A DNA stretch of 62,713 nucleotides from the IMG/VR virus record IMGVR_UViG_3300028892_001101, positions 1 to 62,713 of that record. One strand, 5' to 3'. Position numbers and translations under genes: made by a program. Of this stretch, positions 16,009-23,450 are shown piece after piece. Position 1 is the stretch's first letter. Each line of letters begins with the position of its first letter. The notes beneath the pieces were generated by a model that saw only the letters and a list, made by a program, of their open reading frames with translations, was not told where the DNA came from and did no database searches. Source of the DNA: a virus.

Positions 16009-16446
16009 CTATGGGATGGGGGAAAGGATTGGCGTTCGTTGGTTGACCGGCAACCTTTTCCGTGCCTCCACTTCGCAGTCGAAATTGGCCTTGGTGAAAC
16101 GGTAGGAAGTTGCCCTCACCGTTCGAAACACGTCGTCCGCGTCATCATAGAAAATCAATATCCACTCCCGTTTCACATGGGAGAACCGGACGTTCCCCAT
16201 TTCCAGCATGCGCCAGTTTCCAATGAAATGATCCCACTCACGTTCCCCGCTTACCTGGTCAAACTTGTTCCGGTAGTCATACAGAATCACTTGCGTGAAA
16301 CGGCGGACAGTCCAAGTCGGATCAAATACCTGGTTGACTTCAATTACGTCACACCTGTCTTCGATTACCGGCTGGAGCGTATCCACATCAACAAACACCG
16401 AAAGGACAAGACCAAGCAGCTTCCCACCCACCCATTTCATGTCCAC
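16009..16446 (-). CDS. Unknown protein, 145 residues
   Basis: Begins at GTG 16446 or ATG 16440 directly after the stop of the matrixin gene. The N-terminus is hydrophobic ('GGKLLGLVLSVFVDV') and could be a signal or anchor; the rest is a mixed domain rich in Trp and Arg. No motif recognised. Close coupling to the exported matrixin suggests a shared envelope role, as inference. Confidence 0.5.
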   Translation of the reverse strand: MDMKWVGGKLLGLVLSVFVDVDTLQPVIEDRCDVIEVNQVFDPTWTVRRFTQVILYDYRNKFDQVSGEREWDHFIGNWRMLEMGNVRFSHVKREWILIFYDDADDVFRTVRATSYRFTKANFDCEVEARKRLPVNQRTPILSPIP

Positions 16447-17088
16447 CTATATCGGCCCCCCATAAAGTTGCTGAATCCTCTGGATGTCGTCTGCCCTGGG
16501 CGCCAGTGCGTTGTTGATATACGGAAACATCAACGCCTCTGGGTCGCGTGAATGGTTCAACCCCAGCAAGTGGCCAATCTCGTGACACGCCACCGACCGA
16601 AGGACAACACCAAACTCATCCGTCCCTGGGAGTATCCAATTTTCTGCCAAATCAAATTTCGTTAGCAGCACCCCATCATAATTCTTGGATGGGGGTAACT
16701 GCGCCCAAGCCAGTGTCCTACCAACCCGACCGAACCCTTGCCGGCGGTTGTTGCCCACGGCAATGATGATATCAAATTCACCAGTCACACCCACTTGCTC
16801 AAACGTCAGTGGTGTTACCTCCGACCAAGCGTCAAATGCCAATCGAAATTCCTTGTCCCAGACCTCCCGGGTCATGTCGTACAAATCCCGCCCAGCCATG
16901 TGATACCTCAAATGCCGCCGAGCCCAATACGCCCGCTGCCGAGCAGCCAAAGCAGGAACAGTTTCGACATCACAATATGGACACGGGCGCCACTTGAACA
17001 GGCCACCATCGACATCACTCGCCGGCACCAACCCCATCCCCACCAGAGCAGCCGCACTCAAGTTGATGAATGTTCTTCTTGTTACCAT
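16447..17088 (-). CDS. Exported matrixin-type zinc metalloprotease
   Basis: 213 residues. The catalytic motif 'ACHEIGHLLGLNHSRDPEAL' fits HExxHxxGxxH of matrixins (M10) and is followed by 'MFP', a Met-turn. The N-terminus 'MVTRRTFINLSAAALVGMGL' has a twin-arginine motif and a hydrophobic core, so it looks like a Tat signal; a second candidate feature is 'CPYC' near residue 36. Start ATG follows GGAGGAGAGAA. A protease made with late genes and exported folded could help degrade a protein-rich envelope at lysis or release, or coat the virion; this is inference. Confidence 0.82.
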   Translation of the reverse strand: MVTRRTFINLSAAALVGMGLVPASDVDGGLFKWRPCPYCDVETVPALAARQRAYWARRHLRYHMAGRDLYDMTREVWDKEFRLAFDAWSEVTPLTFEQVGVTGEFDIIIAVGNNRRQGFGRVGRTLAWAQLPPSKNYDGVLLTKFDLAENWILPGTDEFGVVLRSVACHEIGHLLGLNHSRDPEALMFPYINNALAPRADDIQRIQQLYGGPI

Positions 17089-17151
17089 TTCTCTCCTCCT
17101 TCCATTTGTGATTCGATATCTCTATCACAAATTGGGAACCTGGCTTAGAGC

Positions 17152-17421
17152 TTAATCACTGAGCGTGATGTTGTGGTCGTCCGGTTCCGACGGGCGCCCA
17201 AGCTCCTCACGAATCACCTGCCGAGAAATACGTTCCATCTCGGCTGGAGCCATATCGAAAAACATCTGCATCATCATTTGCGTCTCAGACGACTGCTGAT
17301 AGCTATGAAGCAGACCGCGCTTGTACTTGTCCAGTTCCTTCATTATCCGGAACTGGCTAACACCCAGCACGACCACCGCCGCGACGAGGAGCGCCACCGA
17401 AAGCATCTTGAGAATTTTCAT
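17152..17421 (-). CDS. Small membrane-anchored protein
   Basis: 89 residues, MKILKMLSVALLVAAVVVLG..., with GGAAGGAACAACA before the ATG. One N-terminal membrane helix is followed by a charged, helical periplasmic-type region with a run of methionines. The layout resembles an inner-membrane spanin or an anchored late protein, but no partner is identified. Confidence 0.55.
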   Translation of the reverse strand: MKILKMLSVALLVAAVVVLGVSQFRIMKELDKYKRGLLHSYQQSSETQMMMQMFFDMAPAEMERISRQVIREELGRPSEPDDHNITLSD

Positions 17422-17451
17422 TGTTGTTCCTTCCCTGGTTCCCGTATCCCT

Positions 17452-18000
17452 TTAATCTCCAATGATGGTAATTTGATATTCTAGGGTGTCGTCGCCGCCG
17501 GTGTTGACGACTTTCAATTTGTCGCCTGTTGAGTTAGTAACCACAAACCCAGCCGCCGACGGGTTCCACATCGTGACAGCCCCACCTGGGCCGATTTTGA
17601 TTGTGTCCGATGAATGCCCGGCCCACGTTGCCCATGCGTTCGTGGCCCCACCGATTTCCAAGATGTTGTTCACCTTCGATGATTCATTGCGGTTAATAAT
17701 GCAGAACGACCGAACGGTGGTGAAGTTAATCGTCGCGCCGAACACGTCCACCAGCCCGCCATATAAATCAAATTCCTCAGTAGCACTTGCTGGCAACCTT
17801 CGGATATCGTGGTAGGACAACCGGCAGGTATCCTCGTTCTCCGCCGGCGCGTCCGTCCCGTCCTCCAACGTACTCCGCAGGCTAGCTTTATTTGAATCAA
17901 TAATCTTGGGGGCGCTGACTGGATCAATGGCGCTGTCTGGCTGGTCAGTGTGCGTCCACTTTACATCCAAGATCAATTCGGCCTTCAACTCTTTGGCCAT
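17452..18000 (-). CDS. Virion structural protein of unknown role
   Basis: 182 residues from ATG 18000, preceded by AAGGAGCCACCCA. The segment 'EEFDLYGGLVDVFGATINF' and the ending 'VVNTGGDDTLEYQITIIGD' are features I associate with a small beta-sandwich family common in siphovirus structural gene blocks. It is the first gene of the minus-strand late operon. The exact position in the virion is not known. Confidence 0.6.
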   Translation of the reverse strand: MAKELKAELILDVKWTHTDQPDSAIDPVSAPKIIDSNKASLRSTLEDGTDAPAENEDTCRLSYHDIRRLPASATEEFDLYGGLVDVFGATINFTTVRSFCIINRNESSKVNNILEIGGATNAWATWAGHSSDTIKIGPGGAVTMWNPSAAGFVVTNSTGDKLKVVNTGGDDTLEYQITIIGD

Positions 18001-18039
18001 TGGGTGGCTCCTTGTGTTGGGGGAATGGTTTGTCCTCCC

Positions 18040-18068
18040 ATTATAACACCACCCCACTTCCCAACCAA
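18040..18068 (-). promoter_or_regulatory. Late promoter candidate (minus strand)
   Basis: On the minus strand TTGGTT (18068-18063), a 17-base spacer and a perfect TATAAT (18045-18040) lie about 40 bases upstream of the first late gene. The -35 matches in three of six positions. It faces away from early promoter copy 2. Confidence 0.5.
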
Positions 18069-18131
18069 TTTCAATTCGGATACGAAAATAAGGGGGCAAA
18101 CGAAAACCCAAGAAAATCAAGGGAAAAGGGA

Positions 18132-18160
18132 TAGACGTGGTTTTAGACAGCCGATATATT
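18132..18160 (+). promoter_or_regulatory. Early promoter copy 2 (sigma70-type)
   Basis: TAGACG, a 17-base spacer and TATATT, with the same flanks (TTTTAGACAGCCGA, ACATGGACAAGG) as copies 1 and 3. The palindromic operator is degraded here (CCAAGAAAATCAAGG), so this copy may be regulated differently. Confidence 0.7.
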
Positions 18161-18202
18161 ACATGGACAAGGACACCAACTTCAACCAAGGAAACCAAGA
18201 CG

Positions 18203-18514
18203 ATGACCACAACCAAACATGATGAGATTTTCCGCCCTTTCAAATTCAACATCCTAAATCACCTGGTTAACTTCAATGCTTTCAGGGCAACTGTAATCCG
18301 CAACGCTGACGGGCCGTGGGATGGCCTCGGCGTGTTCGACAGCGAGGCAGTGGCCGTGCTTGTCTACGGTGAGGGCTGGACGATCGAGGAAAACGTGGAC
18401 AGCTATTACCTCGTCCTGCACTCCGAGGATTACCTTGCCGACAAGACCATCGAAGGGCTGGCAAGACTTGAAGCAATCCTCTACGAGTTCATGCTGCTGG
18501 AAACCGAGGAGTAG
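18203..18514 (+). CDS. Unknown early protein, 103 residues
   Basis: Starts MTTTKHDEIFRPFKFNILNH after CAACCAAGGAAACCAAGACG. Mixed alpha/beta with an acidic C-terminal helix. No motif recognised. It is the first gene of the promoter-2 operon, and a hammerhead ribozyme begins at the last base of its stop codon. Confidence 0.6.
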   Translation: MTTTKHDEIFRPFKFNILNHLVNFNAFRATVIRNADGPWDGLGVFDSEAVAVLVYGEGWTIEENVDSYYLVLHSEDYLADKTIEGLARLEAILYEFMLLETEE

Positions 18515-18563
18515 GTCGAAACCCCTTCGGGGGTCGTCCGGTTGTTCCGGGCCTGATGAGACC
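18514..18563 (+). ncRNA. Type II hammerhead ribozyme 1
   Basis: All conserved parts are present in type II order. Stem II GGTC (18514-18517) pairs with GACC (18560-18563). GAAA is at 18518-18521. Stem III is ACCCC/GGGGT with a TTCG loop. The cleavage triplet GTC ends at 18535. Stem I is GTCCGG (18536-18541)/CCGGGC (18547-18552), and the core CTGATGA is at 18553-18559. Predicted self-cleavage is 3' of base 18535, in the mRNA between two early genes. The first base of stem II is the last base of the upstream stop codon. Confidence 0.88.
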
Positions 18564-18595
18564 ATCAGCACTTAACCACTTTTCGGGAGACCACA

Positions 18596-18991
18596 ATGAT
18601 CGACAGAGTTTACATCACGAGCGTCAAGTTGCGAATTGAAGCGGCCCTGCGAACCATCGAAGAGGCCACTGGAATGAAGTTTGAAATGGGGAGTGTCAGT
18701 TACACGGACAACACCGCCACCTTCAAAGTCGTGGGTAGCGAAGTGTCCGAGGACGGGGAAGTCTTTTCCCAAGAGGCCGAGGACTTCAAGCGGCATGCAG
18801 CCAGCTACGGACTGCAGCCGTCAGACCTTGGCAAGGAGTTCAACAGCCGTGGGAACCTGTTCGTCATCACGGGACTGAAGTCGCGTCGACGCAAGTACCC
18901 CATCTCTGCCACGGAAGTCCGCTCCGGCAAGGCTTTCAAGTTCGGTGCCGATTCGATTGCTGCCAAGCTGGCACTGATCAACGGCGCATAG
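18596..18991 (+). CDS. Conserved phage protein of unknown function
   Basis: 131 residues starting MIDRVYITSVKLRIEAALRT, with CGGGAGACCACA before the ATG. The C-terminal pattern 'SRGNLFVITGLKSRRRKYPI' plus a final helix is one I associate with hypothetical proteins found in many phages. No catalytic motif. It sits between ribozyme 1 and the second RNA element. Confidence 0.6.
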   Translation: MIDRVYITSVKLRIEAALRTIEEATGMKFEMGSVSYTDNTATFKVVGSEVSEDGEVFSQEAEDFKRHAASYGLQPSDLGKEFNSRGNLFVITGLKSRRRKYPISATEVRSGKAFKFGADSIAAKLALINGA

Positions 18992-19046
18992 GTGTTCGCC
19001 ACCACCCCCTCGCCCACAAGCGGGCGAGGGGAGATTGATGCACACC
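18991..19046 (+). ncRNA. Putative structured RNA element B, copy 1
   Basis: An outer stem GGTGT (18991-18995)/ACACC (19042-19046) encloses a perfect 10-bp hairpin CCCCTCGCCC (19006-19015)/GGGCGAGGGG (19022-19031). Unpaired stretches TCGCCACCA and AGATTGATG are nearly identical in a second copy at 27857-27911, while stem bases covary. It begins at the last base of a stop codon. No U run follows, so it is not a standard terminator. Confidence 0.65.
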
Positions 19047-19076
19047 AACACCAACCTCAACCAAGGAGACCAGACC

Positions 19077-19631
19077 ATGAAAGCGAACCCAGAATTTTCC
19101 AAGGAATCAAACGAGTTGGCAATCCTGGCCGACCAAGAATGCGTCACAATTGAGTCGGTAGCCGAGCGAATGAACCTGAGCGAGAAACACGTCCACGATG
19201 CCCAGCGCATCTGGAAGCAGTGGCGTGCCGACCTGACGGTCGCCATGGCCAAGCGTGGGGTTCACCTAGTTGATGGAAATCAACTTTCGTACGATGTGGA
19301 GACCCTGTCCCTGCCGGCAGACATCGTTGCCCGAATGGGCAAGAAGAAGGGCAGCGGAACCAAACCTGTCCGAGCCAAGGCGTTCGGATATAGTGTCTGC
19401 GCCGTCCTTCGTTGGATGGGAGCAAACGGGTGGGCCGACCGAGTTGAAGACGCCACCATTGCCATCTGTACCGTTTCCGAAAATTACAAAATCAGTGACG
19501 TCACAATCAAGCTTCAGCTCAAGGCTGGGGCGCGCATGGTAAGCGACCACGATTGGGACACGATGAAGATGGGCAAGGTCGCGCCCCTGACCGAGGCAGA
19601 GGGGAGGGCATTGGAACGGGCCTCCGAATAA
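19077..19631 (+). CDS. Early protein with HTH-like region and RWMG module
   Basis: 184 residues from ATG 19077, after CAACCAAGGAGACCAGACC. Residues about 20-50 ('VTIESVAERMNLSEKHVHDA') look like a helix-turn-helix. RWMG begins at residue 112 and is followed by 'TIKLQLKAGARMV' and 'PLTEAEGRAL', the same module as in the minor head protein and the 29525 gene. The first eight codons and leader are nearly identical to those of the 28667 gene. A DNA-binding or regulatory role is possible. Confidence 0.6.
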   Translation: MKANPEFSKESNELAILADQECVTIESVAERMNLSEKHVHDAQRIWKQWRADLTVAMAKRGVHLVDGNQLSYDVETLSLPADIVARMGKKKGSGTKPVRAKAFGYSVCAVLRWMGANGWADRVEDATIAICTVSENYKISDVTIKLQLKAGARMVSDHDWDTMKMGKVAPLTEAEGRALERASE

Positions 19632-19646
19632 TTTCAAATCTTTGTT

Positions 19647-19657
19647 CCGAGTATATT
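19647..19657 (+). promoter_or_regulatory. Candidate promoter of a second class (CCGAGTATA)
   Basis: TTCCGAGTATATT lies 44 bases upstream of the next gene start. The core CCGAGTATA also occurs upstream of genes at 27963 and 43322. No convincing -35 hexamer is visible, so an activator or alternative sigma factor may be used. Confidence 0.35.
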
Positions 19658-19700
19658 GTAGACCAACAAACTTTGACCATTTCACTTCAAGGAGAATCTG

Positions 19701-20435
19701 ATGATTACTGTTTACGGAGCCAACACGTCCCTCGCCGACCTGAACCGCATCCCCCTGCAGCGCCCAGCCAAGGCCGGCGCGTACTGGCAAGGGATACCGC
19801 ATGGTGCATTAGCATCGGCACTGGTTGATGAAATCGGAACCCGTGGTTGGGTTATCAAGGGCCAGCGCTTTGCTGTGTCCAAGGACAAGGCAGACCTCGC
19901 CGGGGCGTTCACTTTGGACATCAAGGGACTGGACGCGCCGGAGGGGCAGGAGTTGTCCCTTGGGTTCCTCACCTCCAACATGATGCGGCGCTCGTTGCTG
20001 CTGGTTGTGGGAACCAACGTCGTCGTCTGTAACAACGGGATGGCAACAGGCGAGATCGTCATGCAGCGGAAGCATACTCATGGCTTTCAGCTGTTCGGGG
20101 AAATTGAAGCAGCCCTTGACCAGTATGTCGCCAAGGCACGCGGCATCAACGAGGTGGTGGAAGACCTCCGCAACAACAAACTTCGTCCAGCTCAGGCTGA
20201 CGAGATTTTGATGGAAGCGGGCCGAAACCGACTCATGCCTTGGTCGCGAATTGGTGCTGTGGACAAAGAGTACCGCAACCCCACCTTCGCCGAGCACGGA
20301 CGTGACACAAGTTGGGCGCTGCTCAATGCGTTCACGCACACCGTGAAGCGCAACCCGCCCATCGAGCAGATGAACCAGATGAATCGGTTCAGGGCATTGC
20401 TCCCAAACGCGAGGGACTGTTTCTCCGCTAACTAA
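19701..20435 (+). CDS. DUF932 protein
   Basis: 244 residues, MITVYGANTSLADLNRIPLQ..., with AAGGAGAATCTG before the ATG. The block 'LVVGTNVVVCNNGMATGEIV' and the layout 'HGALASALVDEIGTRGWVIK' are typical of DUF932, a family of phage and plasmid proteins of unknown biochemical role found with replication genes. A terminator follows. Confidence 0.8.
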   Translation: MITVYGANTSLADLNRIPLQRPAKAGAYWQGIPHGALASALVDEIGTRGWVIKGQRFAVSKDKADLAGAFTLDIKGLDAPEGQELSLGFLTSNMMRRSLLLVVGTNVVVCNNGMATGEIVMQRKHTHGFQLFGEIEAALDQYVAKARGINEVVEDLRNNKLRPAQADEILMEAGRNRLMPWSRIGAVDKEYRNPTFAEHGRDTSWALLNAFTHTVKRNPPIEQMNQMNRFRALLPNARDCFSAN

Positions 20436-20448
20436 AACCTGGCCGGCG

Positions 20449-20484
20449 CCCTCCCGGGGACATCCCTCGGGAGGGTTCCTTTTT
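20449..20484 (+). terminator. Intrinsic terminator after the DUF932 gene
   Basis: CCCTCCCG (20449-20456) pairs with CGGGAGGG (20468-20475), followed by TTCCTTTTT. Confidence 0.85.
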
Positions 20485-20492
20485 ATACTGCT

Positions 20493-20510
20493 GTCCAACA
20501 TTTGTTGGAC
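20493..20510. promoter_or_regulatory. Palindrome upstream of the sigma-like gene
   Basis: GTCCAACA-TT-TGTTGGAC is a perfect 8-bp inverted repeat directly after the terminator and 50 bases upstream of the sigma-like gene. Likely an operator for a dimeric regulator. Confidence 0.5.
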
Positions 20511-20560
20511 GTGGTAAAATACCAATTCACGAAGCGCCACTTCAAATGGAGACCAAAGCC

Positions 20561-21094
20561 ATGAAGGCAAAGACCATGCGCCGCGATGCACTTGCGGAAA
20601 CATACGCTGACGTGCAACTGCTCATTCACAAAACCTGCCACGACTTTCAGAAACAGTATGGCGGGGACTACCAGGATTTGTTCTCTTACGCCCAAGAAAT
20701 CTTCATCGCCGCTTACGATCGATACACCGAAGGCAAGGGCATGAAGTTCACCACTTGGGTGAGGCAACTTATCTGGTGGAAGCTGAAGGATGAAGTGCGC
20801 GTGCGACAGCAGCACCTCGTCCTGCTACCACGGGAGGACGTGGGTGTCTTGGAGGCGGCAACCGCCCCCATCCAAGTTGAGTTCGACCTCGAGGACTTCT
20901 GCGCTGTTCGGGAACTAAGTAAAGGCGCCCGGCTGATCGTCAAGCTCGTCGCCACCCGGAGAGATGTTCCGGACAGTTGCCGTGATGGGAAAGCAGCCCT
21001 GAAGGAAATCCTGGCGACCGAGTATAAGTGGACACCGGAAGAAACCAAGGCGTGTTTCGCCGAAATAATTACCATCCTGAAGGAGGTGGCATGA
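20561..21094 (+). CDS. Sigma70-like factor (region 2)
   Basis: 177 residues from ATG 20561 (GGAGACCAAAGCC upstream). The segment 'DYQDLFSYAQEIFIAAYDRY' followed by 'FTTWVRQLIWWKLKDEVR' fits sigma70 region 2.1-2.4, which binds core polymerase and the -10 element. A C-terminal helical part could be a diverged region 4. The phage may use it to redirect host polymerase, for example to promoters with a GAGTATA core. The stop overlaps the SNF2 start (ATGA). Confidence 0.65.
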   Translation: MKAKTMRRDALAETYADVQLLIHKTCHDFQKQYGGDYQDLFSYAQEIFIAAYDRYTEGKGMKFTTWVRQLIWWKLKDEVRVRQQHLVLLPREDVGVLEAATAPIQVEFDLEDFCAVRELSKGARLIVKLVATRRDVPDSCRDGKAALKEILATEYKWTPEETKACFAEIITILKEVA

Positions 21095-22443
21095 CCAAAC
21101 TTTATCGCTACCAGAAGAGAGGCGTGCTACAACTGGAGAAGCTCGGTGGCCGTGTCCTGCTGGCAGATGAAATGGGACTGGGCAAGACCATCCAAGCCCT
21201 CTACTATTTCAAACGCAATAAGATGTCGCCCGTTGTGGTCATCTGCCCTGCCTCGCTCAAGTACAACTGGGCAAGGGAAGCGGCAGTCCACATCAAGGAG
21301 CGAGCCGAAATCCTGGAGGGAACCAAGCCGCCGAAGAAAAAGGTCTTCAAGCAAAACCCCTTCGTGATTATCAATTACGAAATCCTCGGCCCTTGGTTGG
21401 AATACCTGGTGGACTTGGAACCCAAGTTGGTAATCTTGGACGAGTGCCAGTACATCAAAAACAGGCAGGCCAAGCGGACACGCTACGTGAAGCAACTGTG
21501 CAAGTCAGTGCCTCACGTGTTGGCGTTGTCTGGGACACCTCTTACCAACCGCCCCGCCGAGTTATGGACAACTCTAAACATCATCCGCCCGGACTTGTTC
21601 AAGTCGTTCATGAGTTACGCCCTTGAGTATTGTGCCGCCCAGCGGAAACCGTGGGGCTGGGAATACAAGGGCGCTCGGAACCTACCCGAACTCCATGAAA
21701 TCCTCATCACGAATTGTATGGTGCGCCGGCGGAAGGTGGACGTGTTGAAAGACCTGCCGGCGAAGGCAAGGCACGCGGTTCCTGTCCCCTTGGAAAACCG
21801 AAAGGAATACGACGAGGCCGAGGAGGACTTGATCTTGTGGCTGTCCAAGTATTCCAAACAGAAGGCGACCTCTGCTGCCCGCGCCCAGCGGCTAGTCAAA
21901 ATGGGATACTTGAAACGCCTCGCGGCCGAACTAAAACTCAAAGCGGTGATGGATTGGATAGACACGTTTCTGGAAGAAACAGATGACAAGCTTGTGGTGT
22001 TCGCCATCCACAAAAACATCATTCAGCAACTGAAGGAACGCTATCCGGGTTGCGTGACTGTGACTGGGCAGGTGACGGGGAAAAAGCGGCAACGCTCCGT
22101 CGACAAATTCCAACGCCACAAGGGAACACGCCTGTTCATTGGGAACCTCCAAGCGGCAGGCATAGGACTGACCCTCACCGCTGCCTCCACCGTCCTGTTC
22201 GCGGAACTTGGGTGGACACCCGGAGAGCATATTCAGGGCGAAGACCGCATCCACCGGATTGGGCAGCAGTACAAGTCGACGTGCTATTACTTGATCGGCG
22301 TGAACACCATTGAGGAAAGGTTGTCCCGAATCATCCAAGAGAAACAGGCCGTTCTATCCGCAACCCTAGATGGAGGCACCATTGATGAGCAGCTCAATAT
22401 CTTCGATCAACTTCAGGAGGAACTTACACGTGAAACCAGTTAA
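21091..22443 (+). CDS. SNF2-family DNA helicase/translocase
   Basis: 450 residues from ATG 21091, with GGAGGTGGC upstream. Motif I is 'LADEMGLGKT' (about residue 26-35), motif II 'LDECQYIKN' (DEAH-box variant DECQ, about 118), motif III 'LSGTPLTNRP', and motifs V-VI 'GIGLTLTAASTVLFAELGW' with 'GEDRIHRIGQ'. These define a compact SNF2-like ATPase of the type many phages carry among replication genes, where it may remove proteins or remodel forks. Confidence 0.88.
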   Translation: MTKLYRYQKRGVLQLEKLGGRVLLADEMGLGKTIQALYYFKRNKMSPVVVICPASLKYNWAREAAVHIKERAEILEGTKPPKKKVFKQNPFVIINYEILGPWLEYLVDLEPKLVILDECQYIKNRQAKRTRYVKQLCKSVPHVLALSGTPLTNRPAELWTTLNIIRPDLFKSFMSYALEYCAAQRKPWGWEYKGARNLPELHEILITNCMVRRRKVDVLKDLPAKARHAVPVPLENRKEYDEAEEDLILWLSKYSKQKATSAARAQRLVKMGYLKRLAAELKLKAVMDWIDTFLEETDDKLVVFAIHKNIIQQLKERYPGCVTVTGQVTGKKRQRSVDKFQRHKGTRLFIGNLQAAGIGLTLTAASTVLFAELGWTPGEHIQGEDRIHRIGQQYKSTCYYLIGVNTIEERLSRIIQEKQAVLSATLDGGTIDEQLNIFDQLQEELTRETS

Positions 22444-22597
22444 GCCACCCGCCACCGTATTCCTACGGAACATCCCAAGGGGAGTGAAAGACCAGTTCAA
22501 AGCCTACTGCGCCAGACGTGGTATCACCATGACGGACAAGGTTGTGGAACTGATGCGGGAAGCCATCAAAAAGGACAACCAACTTGAATCTAGATAA
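22430..22597 (+). CDS. Ribbon-helix-helix DNA-binding protein
   Basis: 55 residues from GTG 22430, with AGGAGGAAC upstream, overlapping the SNF2 gene by 14 bases. 'ATVFLRNIPRGVKDQFKAYC' followed by 'ITMTDKVVELMREAIKK' is the strand-helix-helix pattern of Arc/CopG regulators. Likely a dimeric repressor of an early promoter; its operator could be one of the palindromes in the window. Confidence 0.65.
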   Translation: MKPVKPPATVFLRNIPRGVKDQFKAYCARRGITMTDKVVELMREAIKKDNQLESR

Positions 22598-23450
22598 CTT
22601 GCTCCTGTCCCTGGGAGTTAAGTTCTTAAAAGAGGGACACCACCACTGCCGCCCGGGCTGGCTCCAAACTGATTGTCCGTTCTGTGGGCGGGACACGAAC
22701 CGCTTCCATCTTGGGTGGAACCTGAACCTTCACTATGTCAACTGCTGGCAATGTGGTTCCCACCGCGTCGTGGACACGTTGGTTGAAATGACCGGCAAGA
22801 CCCACGCCGCCATCCGTGAGCTAACACAAGGGCTCAACAGCACCACCATCCAAACCACCATCGAGAGACGTGGTTCCCTAGTGTTACCGACGGGAGTCGG
22901 CAAGTTGCTGCCAGCGCACATCAACTACTTGAAATGGCGTGGTCTGGATTTCAAATCCCTGTCACGATTATGGGGTGTCCGGGGAATCGGATTACATGCA
23001 CGCCTCCCGTGGAGGTTGTTCATTCCAATTCATTACCGTGGGCGAGTTGTTTCGTGGACAACCCGTTCCATTTCGGACAGGGGCGTTCGGTACTTATCAG
23101 CGCCAGCAGACCACGAGGAAATCAATCACAAGAAATTACTTTATGGAGAAGACTTCTGCCGGCATGCGGTGATCGTACACGAGGGGCCGTTCGATACTTG
23201 GCGGACTGGCCCGGGAGCGGTGGCAACATGCGGGACAGGGTTCTCCAAGGCTCAAGTCTTAAAGATTAGCAAGTACCCTGTGCGAGTGATATGTTTTGAC
23301 AACGAAACCCAAGCCCAGAAAAGAGCAGAGCAACTCTGTGATCTAATAGAACCGTTCCCGGGTGAAACCTACAACGTGACACTCGTGGCGAAGGACGCGG
23401 CCGAGGCCAGTGAAATGGAAATCCAAGAGCTGAGGAGGTTCCTGGAATGA
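22584..23450 (+). CDS. DnaG-like primase (zinc finger plus TOPRIM)
   Basis: 288 residues from TTG 22584, overlapping the RHH gene. The zinc-binding part 'CPFCGRDTNRFHLGWNLNLH' with 'CWQCG' (residues about 30-60) is a CHC2-type finger; 'AVIVHEGPFDTW' and 'VICFDNETQAQ' are the Glu and Asp motifs of a TOPRIM domain. Makes RNA primers for phage replication. It is smaller than cellular DnaG and lacks a visible helicase-binding domain. Followed in overlap by the initiator-like and helicase genes. Confidence 0.82.
   Translation: MNLDNLLLSLGVKFLKEGHHHCRPGWLQTDCPFCGRDTNRFHLGWNLNLHYVNCWQCGSHRVVDTLVEMTGKTHAAIRELTQGLNSTTIQTTIERRGSLVLPTGVGKLLPAHINYLKWRGLDFKSLSRLWGVRGIGLHARLPWRLFIPIHYRGRVVSWTTRSISDRGVRYLSAPADHEEINHKKLLYGEDFCRHAVIVHEGPFDTWRTGPGAVATCGTGFSKAQVLKISKYPVRVICFDNETQAQKRAEQLCDLIEPFPGETYNVTLVAKDAAEASEMEIQELRRFLE

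Noticed and set aside
18991-19046. Element B as a twister or HDV-like ribozyme
   Set aside because: The required conserved strands of those folds could not be placed in both copies.
18991-19046. Element B as a simple Rho-independent terminator
   Set aside because: No U tract follows either hairpin, and the unpaired flanks are conserved, which a plain terminator does not need.
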